In this document: in pieces, positions 1 through 8,470 of the stretch
Layout of the letters: the number at the start of each line of letters is the position of its first letter
Position numbering within the stretch: the stretch's first letter is position 1
NCBI GenBank assembly: GCA_002293535.1
Contig: DBDK01000010.1
Location: forward strand, 62,001-126,000
Direction: 5' to 3'
From: Alistipes sp. UBA934
GTDB lineage: Bacteria; Bacteroidota; Bacteroidia; Bacteroidales; Rikenellaceae
DNA length: 64,000 nucleotides
Program-made: the position numbers and the translations under genes
Notes under the pieces: generated by a model
What the model saw: the letters and a program-made list of their open reading frames with translations, nothing else
What the model was told of the DNA's origin: nothing
The model's database searches: none

Positions 1-1085
1 AACCCACCTGCAAGCGCTGCAATAGATTGATAAACAGGTCTGTAAAACCCATAATTGTTGTCACCTATCCTTGCGAATTTCATTGCTTCGGGTACTGTGA
101 CCCACTCTGCCAACGGGCGGTTTTTCGGTCGATTTAGTTCCACTAATGGCTCCCGACGTGCTCGTGGGGTTTCGCGCTTAAGTCGCCCGTCGGCTTTTCG
201 CATCATCGCTGCAAAAAATCCCTCACCACGAACACGATGCGGCCAAAAACGGAAAGTCCGAATGCCGCCTGTATCCGTCGAAACTTCCCCGCATTCCACC
301 TCCCACTCACTTGGCACCTCCATCGTAATCGGCTCAATAGCAAAGTTTTGCGCCAACCACTCGATGTTGTCTTCGTTTTCACGTCGGTTGAAGGTGCAGG
401 TCGAATAAATGAGCACACCACCCGGCCGCAATGCGTCCCACGCATAGGCCAGGATCCGGCGTTGGCGCGCGGCACACATCTCTACGTTCGCCGGACTCCA
501 CTCTGCGCGCGAGTCGGGAACACGCCGAAACATTCCTTCTCCGGAGCAGGGCGCATCCACCGCAACCACATCGAACCAGTGTTTGTATGCACCGAAATCG
601 CTCGCATCATTACACGTAACCGCCACATTACCAATGCCCCAGCGTCTCACATTGTCTGCAAGTATGTTGGCCCGCGCCTTGATCACTTCGTTTGCAACGA
701 CCAGCCCGCCAGGCCCTACGAGGGTAGAGTAGAGGGTAGTTTTGCCTCCCGGCGCGGCACACAGATCGAGTAGTCGAACCCCCTCCGCAAGTTCACCTGC
801 CTCCGCAAAAGCTGCACGGTAGATATGTTCCACGAATTGTGAGCTGGCTTCCTGAACATAATAGGCTCCGGCGTGCATTGCGGGATCAAGCGTAAACACC
901 GGACGCTCAGCAATATACGCTCCATAACTATTCCAAGGTATTGCTTCACCCACCGGCAACCCGCTTTTCACAGAGGGCTTTTCCGCCAGCTTGAACGGAT
1001 TATACCTGACTGATGTAACAGGCTCCTCATCAAGTGCTTTCAGAAGTTCAGCGCTTGCGTATTTCTCGAATTCGGGTGGAAACAT
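1..1085 (-). CDS. 16S rRNA cytosine-C5 methyltransferase, RsmF/NOL1-NOP2-Sun family (3' end cut by window edge)
   Basis: SAM-dependent methyltransferase that makes 5-methylcytosine in rRNA. Translating leftwards from the ATG at 1085 gives 361 residues open to the window edge. Visible are the SAM-binding motif LDLCAAPGGKTT (about 106-117), the DAPCSGEG motif with the first catalytic cysteine (C180) and YSTCTF with the nucleophile cysteine (C230). These define the Sun-family m5C methyltransferases. The residues after about 270 fit the start of the variable C-terminal region seen in RsmF/YebU, whose full length is usually about 460. The start overlaps the end of the deoxynucleoside kinase gene by 38 bases in another frame, so it is the last gene seen of the trkA operon. 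The exact target base cannot be told from sequence. Confidence 0.9.
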   Translation of the reverse strand, partial: MFPPEFEKYASAELLKALDEEPVTSVRYNPFKLAEKPSVKSGLPVGEAIPWNSYGAYIAERPVFTLDPAMHAGAYYVQEASSQFVEHIYRAAFAEAGELAEGVRLLDLCAAPGGKTTLYSTLVGPGGLVVANEVIKARANILADNVRRWGIGNVAVTCNDASDFGAYKHWFDVVAVDAPCSGEGMFRRVPDSRAEWSPANVEMCAARQRRILAYAWDALRPGGVLIYSTCTFNRRENEDNIEWLAQNFAIEPITMEVPSEWEVECGEVSTDTGGIRTFRFWPHRVRGEGFFAAMMRKADGRLKRETPRARREPLVELNRPKNRPLAEWVTVPEAMKFARIGDNNYGFYRPVYQSIAALAGG

Positions 1086-1653
1086 TTTCAATAATTTCGG
1101 GATTCTTCACAAAATCGCATTCGTCGATATCGAGTATCATCACTTCGCCCGTGTAAATATTCTCTATCCAGTTGTTATACTTGTCGTTAAGTCGTCCGAG
1201 GTACTTTTCGTCTATGCCTTGTTCGTAGTCGCGCCCGCGTCGGCGAATCTGCTCCACAAGTTTGGGCACGCTGGCTTTCAGATAAATAAGCAGGTCGGGC
1301 TTCCGGATCAGCTCCTCGGACAGACCGAAAAGTTTCATATAGGTGTCGAAATCGCGCGAAGACATCAGTCCCATTTCGTGCAGGTTGGCGGCAAAAATGT
1401 AGGCATCCTCGTGGATTGTCCGGTCTTGGAACAGGTCGCCTCCGTTTTTCAGGGCGTCCATTGACTGGCGGATCCGGCACGAGAGGAAATAGATCTGGAA
1501 ATTGAACGACCATCGCCCCATATCTTCGTAGAAATCATTGATATAAGGGTTGTCGATATTCTCGAAATAGGGTGTTGCTCCGAACTTTCGAGCCAGAATT
1601 TCTGTAAGCGAGGTTTTGCCGCTCCCGATGTTGCCTGCAATTGCAATATACAT
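1048..1653 (-). CDS. Deoxynucleoside kinase (deoxyadenosine/deoxyguanosine kinase family)
   Basis: Salvage enzyme that phosphorylates a deoxynucleoside to its 5'-monophosphate with ATP. The 201-residue protein has a P-loop GNIGSGKTS at residues 7-15, the substrate-site motif DRTIHED at 77-83 (the DRS/ERS position of the family) and an arginine-rich lid, RRRGRDYEQ, at 137-145. Length and motif order match the dNK family common in Bacteroidota and Firmicutes. The preferred base cannot be read from sequence. It starts 4 bases after the GH3 gene stop and runs into the methyltransferase start, so all are probably on one mRNA. Confidence 0.92.
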   Translation of the reverse strand: MYIAIAGNIGSGKTSLTEILARKFGATPYFENIDNPYINDFYEDMGRWSFNFQIYFLSCRIRQSMDALKNGGDLFQDRTIHEDAYIFAANLHEMGLMSSRDFDTYMKLFGLSEELIRKPDLLIYLKASVPKLVEQIRRRGRDYEQGIDEKYLGRLNDKYNNWIENIYTGEVMILDIDECDFVKNPEIIENVSTRIREIRKR

Positions 1654-1657
1654 ATTA

Positions 1658-3187
1658 TTAACGTATTAGCTCCAAGATCGAATCTACATATTGTCTGTCG
1701 TTCGCCAGCCGCGGTACTTTGTTTTGTCCGCCGACTTTGCCACGGCCCTCCATCCATCGCATAAAAGTTCCCTCAGGAATCATCGTAACGATTGGTGCAG
1801 AGAGGGTTACATTGCGCCAACGCTTGGCTTCGTAGTCCGAATTTAGCTCTTTGAGCGCTTCGTCCAAAGCTGTCCCGAATGTCTTCACACCTCCCGCTGG
1901 CTCGCGCGAAAATTCCACCAGCCACTGGTGCGCACCCCGTCGCGAGAGTTCCATATAGACTGGTGCTGCTGTATATTCGGCCACTTCGGCTCCCGTTGCC
2001 TTCGCCGCCGCAAGCATCGCCCGCTCGGCGTTATCGACTATTATCTCTTCGCCGAAGGCGTTGATATACTGCTTGGTACGTCCTGAAATCTGCACCCTGT
2101 AAGGCGCTGTCGAAGTGAAACGCACAGTGTCGCCGATCAGGTAACGCCACAGCCCGTTCGAGCTCGAAATCACGACCGCGTAATTGACCCTCTCCCGTAC
2201 ATCCTCCAGCGTGATGGCTGCTGCAGGGTTATCGAGCTGATTCAGAGGCAAGAACTCGTATAAAATCCCGTAATCGAGCATCAACAACATATCGTCCCCC
2301 AGTTCGTCGGCAACGGCGAAAAATCCTTCGGAGGCGTTATATGTTTCCATATAATTCATTGAAGACGATGGAATTAGCTGATGATAAACCTCTCTGTAAG
2401 GCGCGAAATTGACTCCGCCGTGAATAAAAAGTTCCAGCCTCGGCCATACTTCCAGCAGGTTCGCTTTGCCTGTGTATTCAAGCATCCTCTTGAGCATCAC
2501 CAAGTTCCACGACGGTACACCTGCAATCGAACGCACATCTGCCTTCGCGCACTCTTTACAGATCAGCTCTACTTTTTGCTCGAAATCTGGGGTCAGGGCC
2601 GTTTTCAGCGACGGCACGCGCCATAGATTTGCAATGCGCGGTGTGTTTTCGATCAGAATAGCCGACAAATCGCCTGTCAGAGCTTTCTCGCCCTCGCGTT
2701 CGATGCGTCTCGAACCGCCTAAAGTCAGTGTCTTTCCGCCATAAACCCGCGTGGTCGGATTCCGCTCGACGTTGAATGCTATGCAGTCCTTAGGGCCTCG
2801 CAGGTGACTCTGCCACAGACCTTCGCGTGTTACAGGAATGTACTTGCTCTTGACTCCCGTCGTTCCACTCGACTTTGCGAACCATTTTGTTTCGCCCGGC
2901 CACAACACGTCCCTCTCACCTCTCCTCTCGCGTTCTATGTAGGGAACCAGTGCCTCGTAATCTCTCACCGGCACACGCTCCTGAAAATTCGTGATAACAT
3001 CCGTACCCGAAGAACCGCTGCTGATCCTCTCAAATCCGTGCTCTCGCCCGAACGAAGTTTGCGCAGCCTGCGATATGAGTTGTCGTAGCGTATTTTCCTG
3101 AACTTCGATCGGATGGCGTCGAAAATACTCTATCTGCCGTAACCTTCCTGCAAACGCGGTTCTGATTATTTTCGGCATCATTCCCAT
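1658..3187 (-). CDS. GH3 auxin-responsive-promoter family protein (acyl-adenylate/amide synthetase type)
   Basis: A 509-residue protein of the GH3 family. Plant members adenylate carboxylic acids such as indole-acetate or jasmonate and join them to amino acids. The ATP-binding motif KSSGTTGVKS lies at about 105-114, and the residues around YMETYNASEGFF fit the second adenylate-forming motif. Bacterial GH3 homologues are frequent in Bacteroidota, but I know of no proven substrate. The start ATG shares one base with the trkA stop (TGATG), implying translational coupling. Family assignment is firm. The role is unknown, and auxin need not be involved. Confidence 0.88.
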   Translation of the reverse strand: MGMMPKIIRTAFAGRLRQIEYFRRHPIEVQENTLRQLISQAAQTSFGREHGFERISSGSSGTDVITNFQERVPVRDYEALVPYIERERRGERDVLWPGETKWFAKSSGTTGVKSKYIPVTREGLWQSHLRGPKDCIAFNVERNPTTRVYGGKTLTLGGSRRIEREGEKALTGDLSAILIENTPRIANLWRVPSLKTALTPDFEQKVELICKECAKADVRSIAGVPSWNLVMLKRMLEYTGKANLLEVWPRLELFIHGGVNFAPYREVYHQLIPSSSMNYMETYNASEGFFAVADELGDDMLLMLDYGILYEFLPLNQLDNPAAAITLEDVRERVNYAVVISSSNGLWRYLIGDTVRFTSTAPYRVQISGRTKQYINAFGEEIIVDNAERAMLAAAKATGAEVAEYTAAPVYMELSRRGAHQWLVEFSREPAGGVKTFGTALDEALKELNSDYEAKRWRNVTLSAPIVTMIPEGTFMRWMEGRGKVGGQNKVPRLANDRQYVDSILELIR

Positions 3188-4527
3188 CAGTTGAAAAATT
3201 TACCGACCAACGCTTTGGCTTCGGGTTTTGCGAATACCACAACTCGGTCATAAGCAGCGATTTGCGTTTCCCCTACAGCCATCAACACCTGCTCTCCCCG
3301 AACGATTCCGCCGATGGTCGCTGTCCCAGGAAAGCCCAGCTGGTGAATCGGTACCCGCGTGGCTGCCGAACCTGGCTTCACCACGAACTCCAACACCTCG
3401 GCATCGGTTCCCGTCAGACACTTTACGGCTTGCACGTCGGTATTCATCGTGAAGCGGAAAATGTTTGAGGCCGTCAGTAATTTTTTGTTGATCACGGTGT
3501 CGATCCCGATGCTTTCCGCAAGAGTAATATAGTTTAGGTTTTCGACCTCCGCGATGACTTTTTTTACCCCTAATTTTTTGGCCAGCATCGCTGTCAGGAT
3601 GTTGGTTTCGGAGCGACTTGTCACAGCCACAAAGGCGTCCATCCGGTTGATCCCTTCCTCCATCATCGCGTCGGTATTGCGCCCGTCTGCGTTGATGATC
3701 AGCGTTTTATCTAATACTTCGGCCAACCTGTAGGCCTCTTCGGAATTGTACTCCACCAGTTTTATATTGATCTGCTCCTGCAGTGCCGATGCGATCTGTA
3801 CGCCGATGCGACTCCCGCCGAGGATCATCATATTTTTTATCTCCACTTTGGCCTGCCCGGACAACTCTTGTAGCTCACCCACCAGTTCCGGTGAGGTCAC
3901 CACATAAAGCGTGTCTCCTTCCAGTGCGCGGTCGTTTCCGTGCGGAATCAAGGTTTCGGCACCCCGCGCAATGGCTACGATTCGGTATCGGATCGCCGAC
4001 GGATCGGGGGCGATTTCGAGCATAGTTCGGCCCACAAGAGGCGAGGCAGCGGCCAGTCTGAATACCACGAGCGACATCCGTCCACCCGAAAAATCTACAT
4101 ATTCCGTGATCGAAGTGTGTCCCAATAGCTTTATAACTTCTTGGGCAGCGGTCATTTCAGGGTGGAAAAGATAGTCGATTCCCATCCCAACGAACACCTC
4201 CTTATTGGCCGGTTCGAGATACTCCTTGTTGTCGATTCTCGCAATTGCTTTCTTGGCGCCGAGTTGTTTTGCCAGAATCGCTGCGAGGATATTGATGTTT
4301 TCTTCCTGATGGACGGCGATCAGCAGATCTGCTTTTCTCACCGAGGCCCGCTTGAGAGCCCCAAAAGTTGCCGGATCACCCTCGATAGTGACCACATCGG
4401 AGAATTGGGCGGCGGCTTCGAGCTGCTTTGCGTCGCTGTCCACGACTGTGATGTCGTGTCCGGTGCCGCTTAGCATCCGTGCCAGATGGCTTCCCACTTC
4501 GCCCGCTCCAACAATTACAATTTTCAT
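3187..4527 (-). CDS. trkA: Trk system potassium uptake regulatory subunit TrkA
   Basis: Peripheral NAD-binding subunit that gates the TrkH/G potassium channel. The 446 residues contain two RCK halves, each a Rossmann RCK-N domain followed by a small RCK-C domain. The first nucleotide-binding motif is GAGEVG at 7-12, with acidic partner VVDSD. The second copy begins near residue 235 (GGSRIG). Tandem architecture and length match TrkA rather than the single-RCK KtrA. No trkH is present in this window. It is the first gene of a leftward operon, with its -7 box only 4 bases from the ATG. Confidence 0.95.
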   Translation of the reverse strand: MKIVIVGAGEVGSHLARMLSGTGHDITVVDSDAKQLEAAAQFSDVVTIEGDPATFGALKRASVRKADLLIAVHQEENINILAAILAKQLGAKKAIARIDNKEYLEPANKEVFVGMGIDYLFHPEMTAAQEVIKLLGHTSITEYVDFSGGRMSLVVFRLAAASPLVGRTMLEIAPDPSAIRYRIVAIARGAETLIPHGNDRALEGDTLYVVTSPELVGELQELSGQAKVEIKNMMILGGSRIGVQIASALQEQINIKLVEYNSEEAYRLAEVLDKTLIINADGRNTDAMMEEGINRMDAFVAVTSRSETNILTAMLAKKLGVKKVIAEVENLNYITLAESIGIDTVINKKLLTASNIFRFTMNTDVQAVKCLTGTDAEVLEFVVKPGSAATRVPIHQLGFPGTATIGGIVRGEQVLMAVGETQIAAYDRVVVFAKPEAKALVGKFFN

Positions 4528-4531
4528 AGAG

Positions 4532-4539
4532 CAAAGATA
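4532..4539 (-). promoter_or_regulatory. -7 box of trkA promoter (TATCTTTG)
   Basis: Reads TATCTTTG on the minus strand, an exact match to the Bacteroidota -7 consensus TAnnTTTG, 4 bases before the trkA ATG. No clear -33 element was found. Confidence 0.7.
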
Positions 4540-4550
4540 AGAAATTTTCT

Positions 4551-4558
4551 TACATTTG
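4551..4558 (+). promoter_or_regulatory. -7 box (TACATTTG) before the small membrane protein gene
   Basis: Plus-strand TACATTTG, 8 bases before the ATG at 4567 and divergent from the trkA promoter. It supports the reality of the small downstream gene. Confidence 0.6.
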
Positions 4559-4566
4559 CGCTCACT

Positions 4567-4851
4567 ATGGCACCTTGGTTGGTTGTGGTTTTATTTTCTG
4601 TCGGCGCTGTGGGGCTGTTTGCCCTGGGGCTGTCGCTTACGTTGATTTTCAAGGGTCATCACATTGACTCAGAGATAGCTACGAACCGCAATATGCGCAC
4701 CCGCGGCATTACTTGCGTGGTGCACGACGCGCGCCACTCTTCCCAGAACGTGCACTCGGAGCAGGCCCGTCGGCTACGATCTTGCGCGCCTCCTCAAGGG
4801 TCAGAGCCGCAGGATCAGTGCTCTTCGGAATCTTGTAATTCTTGCCTTTGA
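4567..4851 (+). CDS. Small single-span membrane protein with cysteine-rich tail; overlaps topA 3' end
   Basis: A 94-residue open frame from ATG 4567. It has one hydrophobic span (about residues 3-28), then a short polar part with the pattern NRNMRTRGITCV, and ends in a cysteine-rich tail (CSSESCNSCL). From memory, small Bacteroidales membrane proteins with a similar N-M-x-x-x-G-I-x-C stretch exist, but I know of no function. A -7 box 8 bases upstream supports expression. The last 143 bases overlap the 3' end of topA on the opposite strand, which is unusual. A longer frame starting at 4486 is rejected because it would begin inside trkA and upstream of this promoter. Confidence 0.6.
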   Translation: MAPWLVVVLFSVGAVGLFALGLSLTLIFKGHHIDSEIATNRNMRTRGITCVVHDARHSSQNVHSEQARRLRSCAPPQGSEPQDQCSSESCNSCL

Positions 4852-7036
4852 AAGCTATATATGGGCCGAATCTTCCGTTTTTTACGATCAGGTCGGGCTC
4901 TTCGGCGAAGGTTTTCAGCGGTTCGTTCGCGGTGGCTTTTGCTTCGATCAGCTCCACAGCCTTTTCCAAGGTAATTGTATAAGGATCTTCGCCGCGGCCC
5001 AGCGATGTAAATTTGCCATCCCAGCGCGCATAGGGGCCGAAACGTCCGATCCCGATAACCACCTCTTTCCCATTATGTTCACCCAGTGTTCGAGGCAGAC
5101 TCAACAACTCTAATGCTTCTTCCAGCGTCAGGGTTGCGATTAGTTGTCCTTTCTTGAGACTTGCCGATCGTGGTTTTTCTCCTTCGGGTGCTTCGGTTTG
5201 CACCATCGGCCCGAAACGCCCTATTCGCGCCGAGACCTGATGGCCCGTTGCAGGGTCTGTTCCAAGGATACGAGTTTGGTGAGTATTAGTATGTTCGGTG
5301 GTCATCGCCTTGTCGATTTCGCGATGGAACGGGCCGTAGAAGCGGGCTATCATCTCATCCCAAGCTGAGTTTCCTTCGGCGATCTCGTCGAACTCTTTTT
5401 CGACTTTGGCGGTGAAATTATAGTCCAGAATATCAGCAAATTGTGCTTCCAGGTAGTCGTTTACCAACATCCCTATGTCGGTAGGTGCCAGTCGGTTGCT
5501 TTCTCCACCGGCCTTTTCGTTCAGCGCTTTTTCGGTGATTTTCCCTTTCGCCAGTGTGAGCTGTGTGTAATCTCGCTTGACTCCCTCCTTGCTTTGCTTG
5601 ACCACGTATCCGCGATTTATCACGGTGGTAATCGTCGGCGCGTATGTCGAAGGTCGGCCGATGCCCAGCTCCTCTAATTTCTTCACAAGCGATGCTTCAC
5701 TGTATCTTGCCGGTGGTTGTGTAAATCTTTGTGTTGCAGTGATTTGAGTCGCATCCACCGTTTCGCCGGCAGTCATTTTCGGCAGCATTCCCTGGCCATC
5801 TTCGGCGCTGTCATCCAACGATTCGAGATATAGTTTCATAAATCCGTCGAAGCGGATCACTTCGCCCGTGGCGGTAAAATGTTCGCGAGCACCTGCAACG
5901 TCCACTTTCACAACGGTTTTGTCTATCAACGCCGGCTTCATTTGCGAAGCCACAGCCCGCTTCCAGATCAGGTCGTATAGCCGCTTTTCGTTGGCTGCAC
6001 CCTCGATCGCCTGCCGTTCGAAATACGACGGGCGGATGGCTTCGTGGGCTTCCTGAGCGCCTTTCGAGTGGGTTTTGTAGTTTCGCGTATCACTGTAATT
6101 TTCGCCGAACAGCGTCGTTACCTCTTTTTTTACAGCAGCCAGCGCTTGGTTAGACAGGTGCACCGAGTCGGTACGCATATATGTTATAAGTCCCTGTTCG
6201 TAAAGCTTTTGTGCCACACTCATCGTCTGCGCCACGCTCATTCCCAGTTTTCGGCCTGCCTCTTGTTGCAGGGTCGAAGTTGTGAACGGTGGGGCGGGGT
6301 AGCGCGATCCGGGCTTTTCTTCGACGCTGGCGACCGTCATAACGGCTCCGTTGCAGGTTTCAAGAAATTTTTCTGCCTCCTCGCGCGTGTTAAATCGCTT
6401 CGAGCACTCTGCGCGGAATAGGGCAGTGGGCTGACCTGTAGGATACATCTCGGCCACAACGCGCCAGTAATCCGCACTCACGAAGCCAATTATCTCCCTC
6501 TCCCTTTCGACCAGCAGTCGTACCGTCACACTCTGAACCCTACCCGCCGAGAGTTGCGGACGAACCTTTCGCCACAGTAGCGGCGATAGCTCGAAACCGA
6601 CCAATCGGTCGAGGATCCGCCGGGCTTGTTGTGCGTTCACAAGGTCGATGTCTATACCGCGGGGATTTTCAATGGCGTGGAGAATTGCAGGCTTGGTAAT
6701 TTCGTGAAACACAATACGTTTGGTCTTGTCTTCCGGCAGCGCCAAAACCTCAGAAAGATGCCAGGCTATGGCTTCTCCTTCGCGGTCTTCATCGGATGCG
6801 AGCCACACTGCATCGGCCTTTTTGGCTGCCGCGCTCAACTCCTTGACGAGCTTTTCTTTCTCCGGTTCTACCTCATAGTGAGGTGTGAAGTGGTGTTCTA
6901 TATCTACCCCGAGTCCCTTTTTCACAAGGTCGCGGATATGTCCGTAACTGGAACGCACGGTGTAATCGGCCCCCAAGAACTTTTCGATAGTTTTTGCCTT
7001 TGAGGGGGACTCGACGATGACTAAATTTTTGCCCAT
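4709..7036 (-). CDS. topA: DNA topoisomerase I (type IA)
   Basis: Relaxes negative supercoils by cutting one DNA strand through a tyrosyl phosphate. The 775-residue protein begins with the TOPRIM domain (IVESPSKAKTIEKFL, then the acidic SDEDREGE motif near residue 80). The active-site tyrosine is in the ITYMRTDS motif near residue 290. Instead of zinc fingers, the C terminus carries several copies of the topoisomerase C-terminal repeat (RIGRFGPM, IGRFGPYA, NGRFGPYI) and a basic end. Length fits Bacteroidota TopA. It lies 3 bases after the DUF4270 gene stop, so it is probably co-transcribed. Confidence 0.97.
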   Translation of the reverse strand: MGKNLVIVESPSKAKTIEKFLGADYTVRSSYGHIRDLVKKGLGVDIEHHFTPHYEVEPEKEKLVKELSAAAKKADAVWLASDEDREGEAIAWHLSEVLALPEDKTKRIVFHEITKPAILHAIENPRGIDIDLVNAQQARRILDRLVGFELSPLLWRKVRPQLSAGRVQSVTVRLLVEREREIIGFVSADYWRVVAEMYPTGQPTALFRAECSKRFNTREEAEKFLETCNGAVMTVASVEEKPGSRYPAPPFTTSTLQQEAGRKLGMSVAQTMSVAQKLYEQGLITYMRTDSVHLSNQALAAVKKEVTTLFGENYSDTRNYKTHSKGAQEAHEAIRPSYFERQAIEGAANEKRLYDLIWKRAVASQMKPALIDKTVVKVDVAGAREHFTATGEVIRFDGFMKLYLESLDDSAEDGQGMLPKMTAGETVDATQITATQRFTQPPARYSEASLVKKLEELGIGRPSTYAPTITTVINRGYVVKQSKEGVKRDYTQLTLAKGKITEKALNEKAGGESNRLAPTDIGMLVNDYLEAQFADILDYNFTAKVEKEFDEIAEGNSAWDEMIARFYGPFHREIDKAMTTEHTNTHQTRILGTDPATGHQVSARIGRFGPMVQTEAPEGEKPRSASLKKGQLIATLTLEEALELLSLPRTLGEHNGKEVVIGIGRFGPYARWDGKFTSLGRGEDPYTITLEKAVELIEAKATANEPLKTFAEEPDLIVKNGRFGPYIAFKGKNYKIPKSTDPAALTLEEARKIVADGPAPSARSGKSGARRAPRK

Positions 7037-7039
7037 TTA

Positions 7040-8470
7040 TTACCTGTCGATGGTGGTGTATGTAAGTCGGATTGTAATCGGTCGTTCGCTTCCGCTGCCG
7101 CTCAGGGCCGTTGCACCGAACCCGAACCTGTTTATGGCGTCGGGTCCCAAAAGCACATCCGGAGAGATTTTCCCGTCGGCCAACTGCTGAATATACGAGG
7201 TTATGTCGATCTCATAACGGGCGTTACTGCGGTTCAGATAGCCGCCGTAGGGCATCTTGTATGCGGTGCCGCCGGCTGCGTAAGATGCCTCTTTGCCGTA
7301 TTGATAGTCCGGAATCGGGTTCAGTCGTGTAAGGTTCATATAGCTCCCCAGACGCGCCACCGCGGCATCGAGAGCTGGTGTCGAATTCTCGTCTTCAAGC
7401 CAGATGTGCATCATCGCCTGATTGATCATAATATCTCGATCACCGCTTTTCAGTGCTTTCAATTGTGTGATCAACTCGTCCGAGAACCTCAGGCGCGTTC
7501 CCACACCGCCCATAGTTTGTACGTAAGTCACTGACTGAGTATTGCTTGTGTCGGTAAATCCATCAGTTGCCGCTTCCAGTTGTCCCAGCACCGAGCCCGT
7601 ATAATCGAATTTTGTTGTGTTTATCGACACATTGTCCCACGCAGTCGTTATCCCTGTCGAGGTATCTGTGATGTCGTGGTCGTTGAACGTGAACAGGGTG
7701 GTAATGGTGTCGTAGATCGCCGTCACGTCCAATGTATCGTGGTTTCTCACGTGCAGCCTCAGTCCGGAATTCTCCAGGTCGGTCGAGTAGATTGCTGCCG
7801 CGAGGGGTGATCCGGGCGCAGGAGTGATGTATAGTCCGCGAAACTTCTCCAGAAACAGCGAATCGTTTCTGTATGTCAGCGAGTCCAGTCGAATTATCCG
7901 GTCGATGAAATCTTTGCCGGCGGCCGTGGGAAACAATCGAGCTTCCACATCCTTTCTTCCCTTGTGGCTGAATTCAAAAAGTTTTTCGCCGCGATAATCC
8001 TCCACATCGAAACTCGCGCGATACATCGAGTCACGCACAATAGGCTCCGGGCCCTCCACAATGTTATAAATTTCAAAGTGTTGTACTTGCAGCGAGTCAC
8101 CTCTCACGCCGTCGATCTCAAAGAGTATGCACATCGAGTCCACGATGGGGTCGATGCCGAAGCCGTGCCTGTTAGTGTAAGGCATAGAGATCGGCAGAAA
8201 TTGCAACAAAGAGCTGTTGGTTTGTGCTCCGAACACTCCTTTGGGATCTGTCATTTGTCCCAGATAGGCGTAGCCCAGCCTCGACGAGGGCAGGCTGTCC
8301 GAGCGATAGAGATAGGTTTCGACCTGATCGGTAAAGGAGACTACCTCCACCTCCATTTTTTGGTGTCCGGGCAACAGGGTCTCTCCAAGCCTGTCATCGA
8401 CCTCCGTGCAGGCCGCAGTTCCAAACAGCAGCGCGCTCCCCAGTAAACACCACTTATAAAATCTCATCAT
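7040..8470 (-). CDS. DUF4270 family lipoprotein
   Basis: A 476-residue predicted lipoprotein. A short basic N terminus and hydrophobic segment end in a lipobox-like GTAAC, and the mature part begins with TEVDDRLGETLLPG, which resembles the start of DUF4270 proteins. DUF4270 is Bacteroidota-specific and of unknown function. Members are probably outer-membrane-attached. The frame extends to an upstream ATG at 8488, but the ATG-ATG pair at 8470/8467 gives a better signal peptide and less overlap with the gene before it. Its place after the starch-synthase-like gene is, from memory, a recurrent arrangement in the phylum. Confidence 0.85.
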   Translation of the reverse strand: MMRFYKWCLLGSALLFGTAACTEVDDRLGETLLPGHQKMEVEVVSFTDQVETYLYRSDSLPSSRLGYAYLGQMTDPKGVFGAQTNSSLLQFLPISMPYTNRHGFGIDPIVDSMCILFEIDGVRGDSLQVQHFEIYNIVEGPEPIVRDSMYRASFDVEDYRGEKLFEFSHKGRKDVEARLFPTAAGKDFIDRIIRLDSLTYRNDSLFLEKFRGLYITPAPGSPLAAAIYSTDLENSGLRLHVRNHDTLDVTAIYDTITTLFTFNDHDITDTSTGITTAWDNVSINTTKFDYTGSVLGQLEAATDGFTDTSNTQSVTYVQTMGGVGTRLRFSDELITQLKALKSGDRDIMINQAMMHIWLEDENSTPALDAAVARLGSYMNLTRLNPIPDYQYGKEASYAAGGTAYKMPYGGYLNRSNARYEIDITSYIQQLADGKISPDVLLGPDAINRFGFGATALSGSGSERPITIRLTYTTIDR

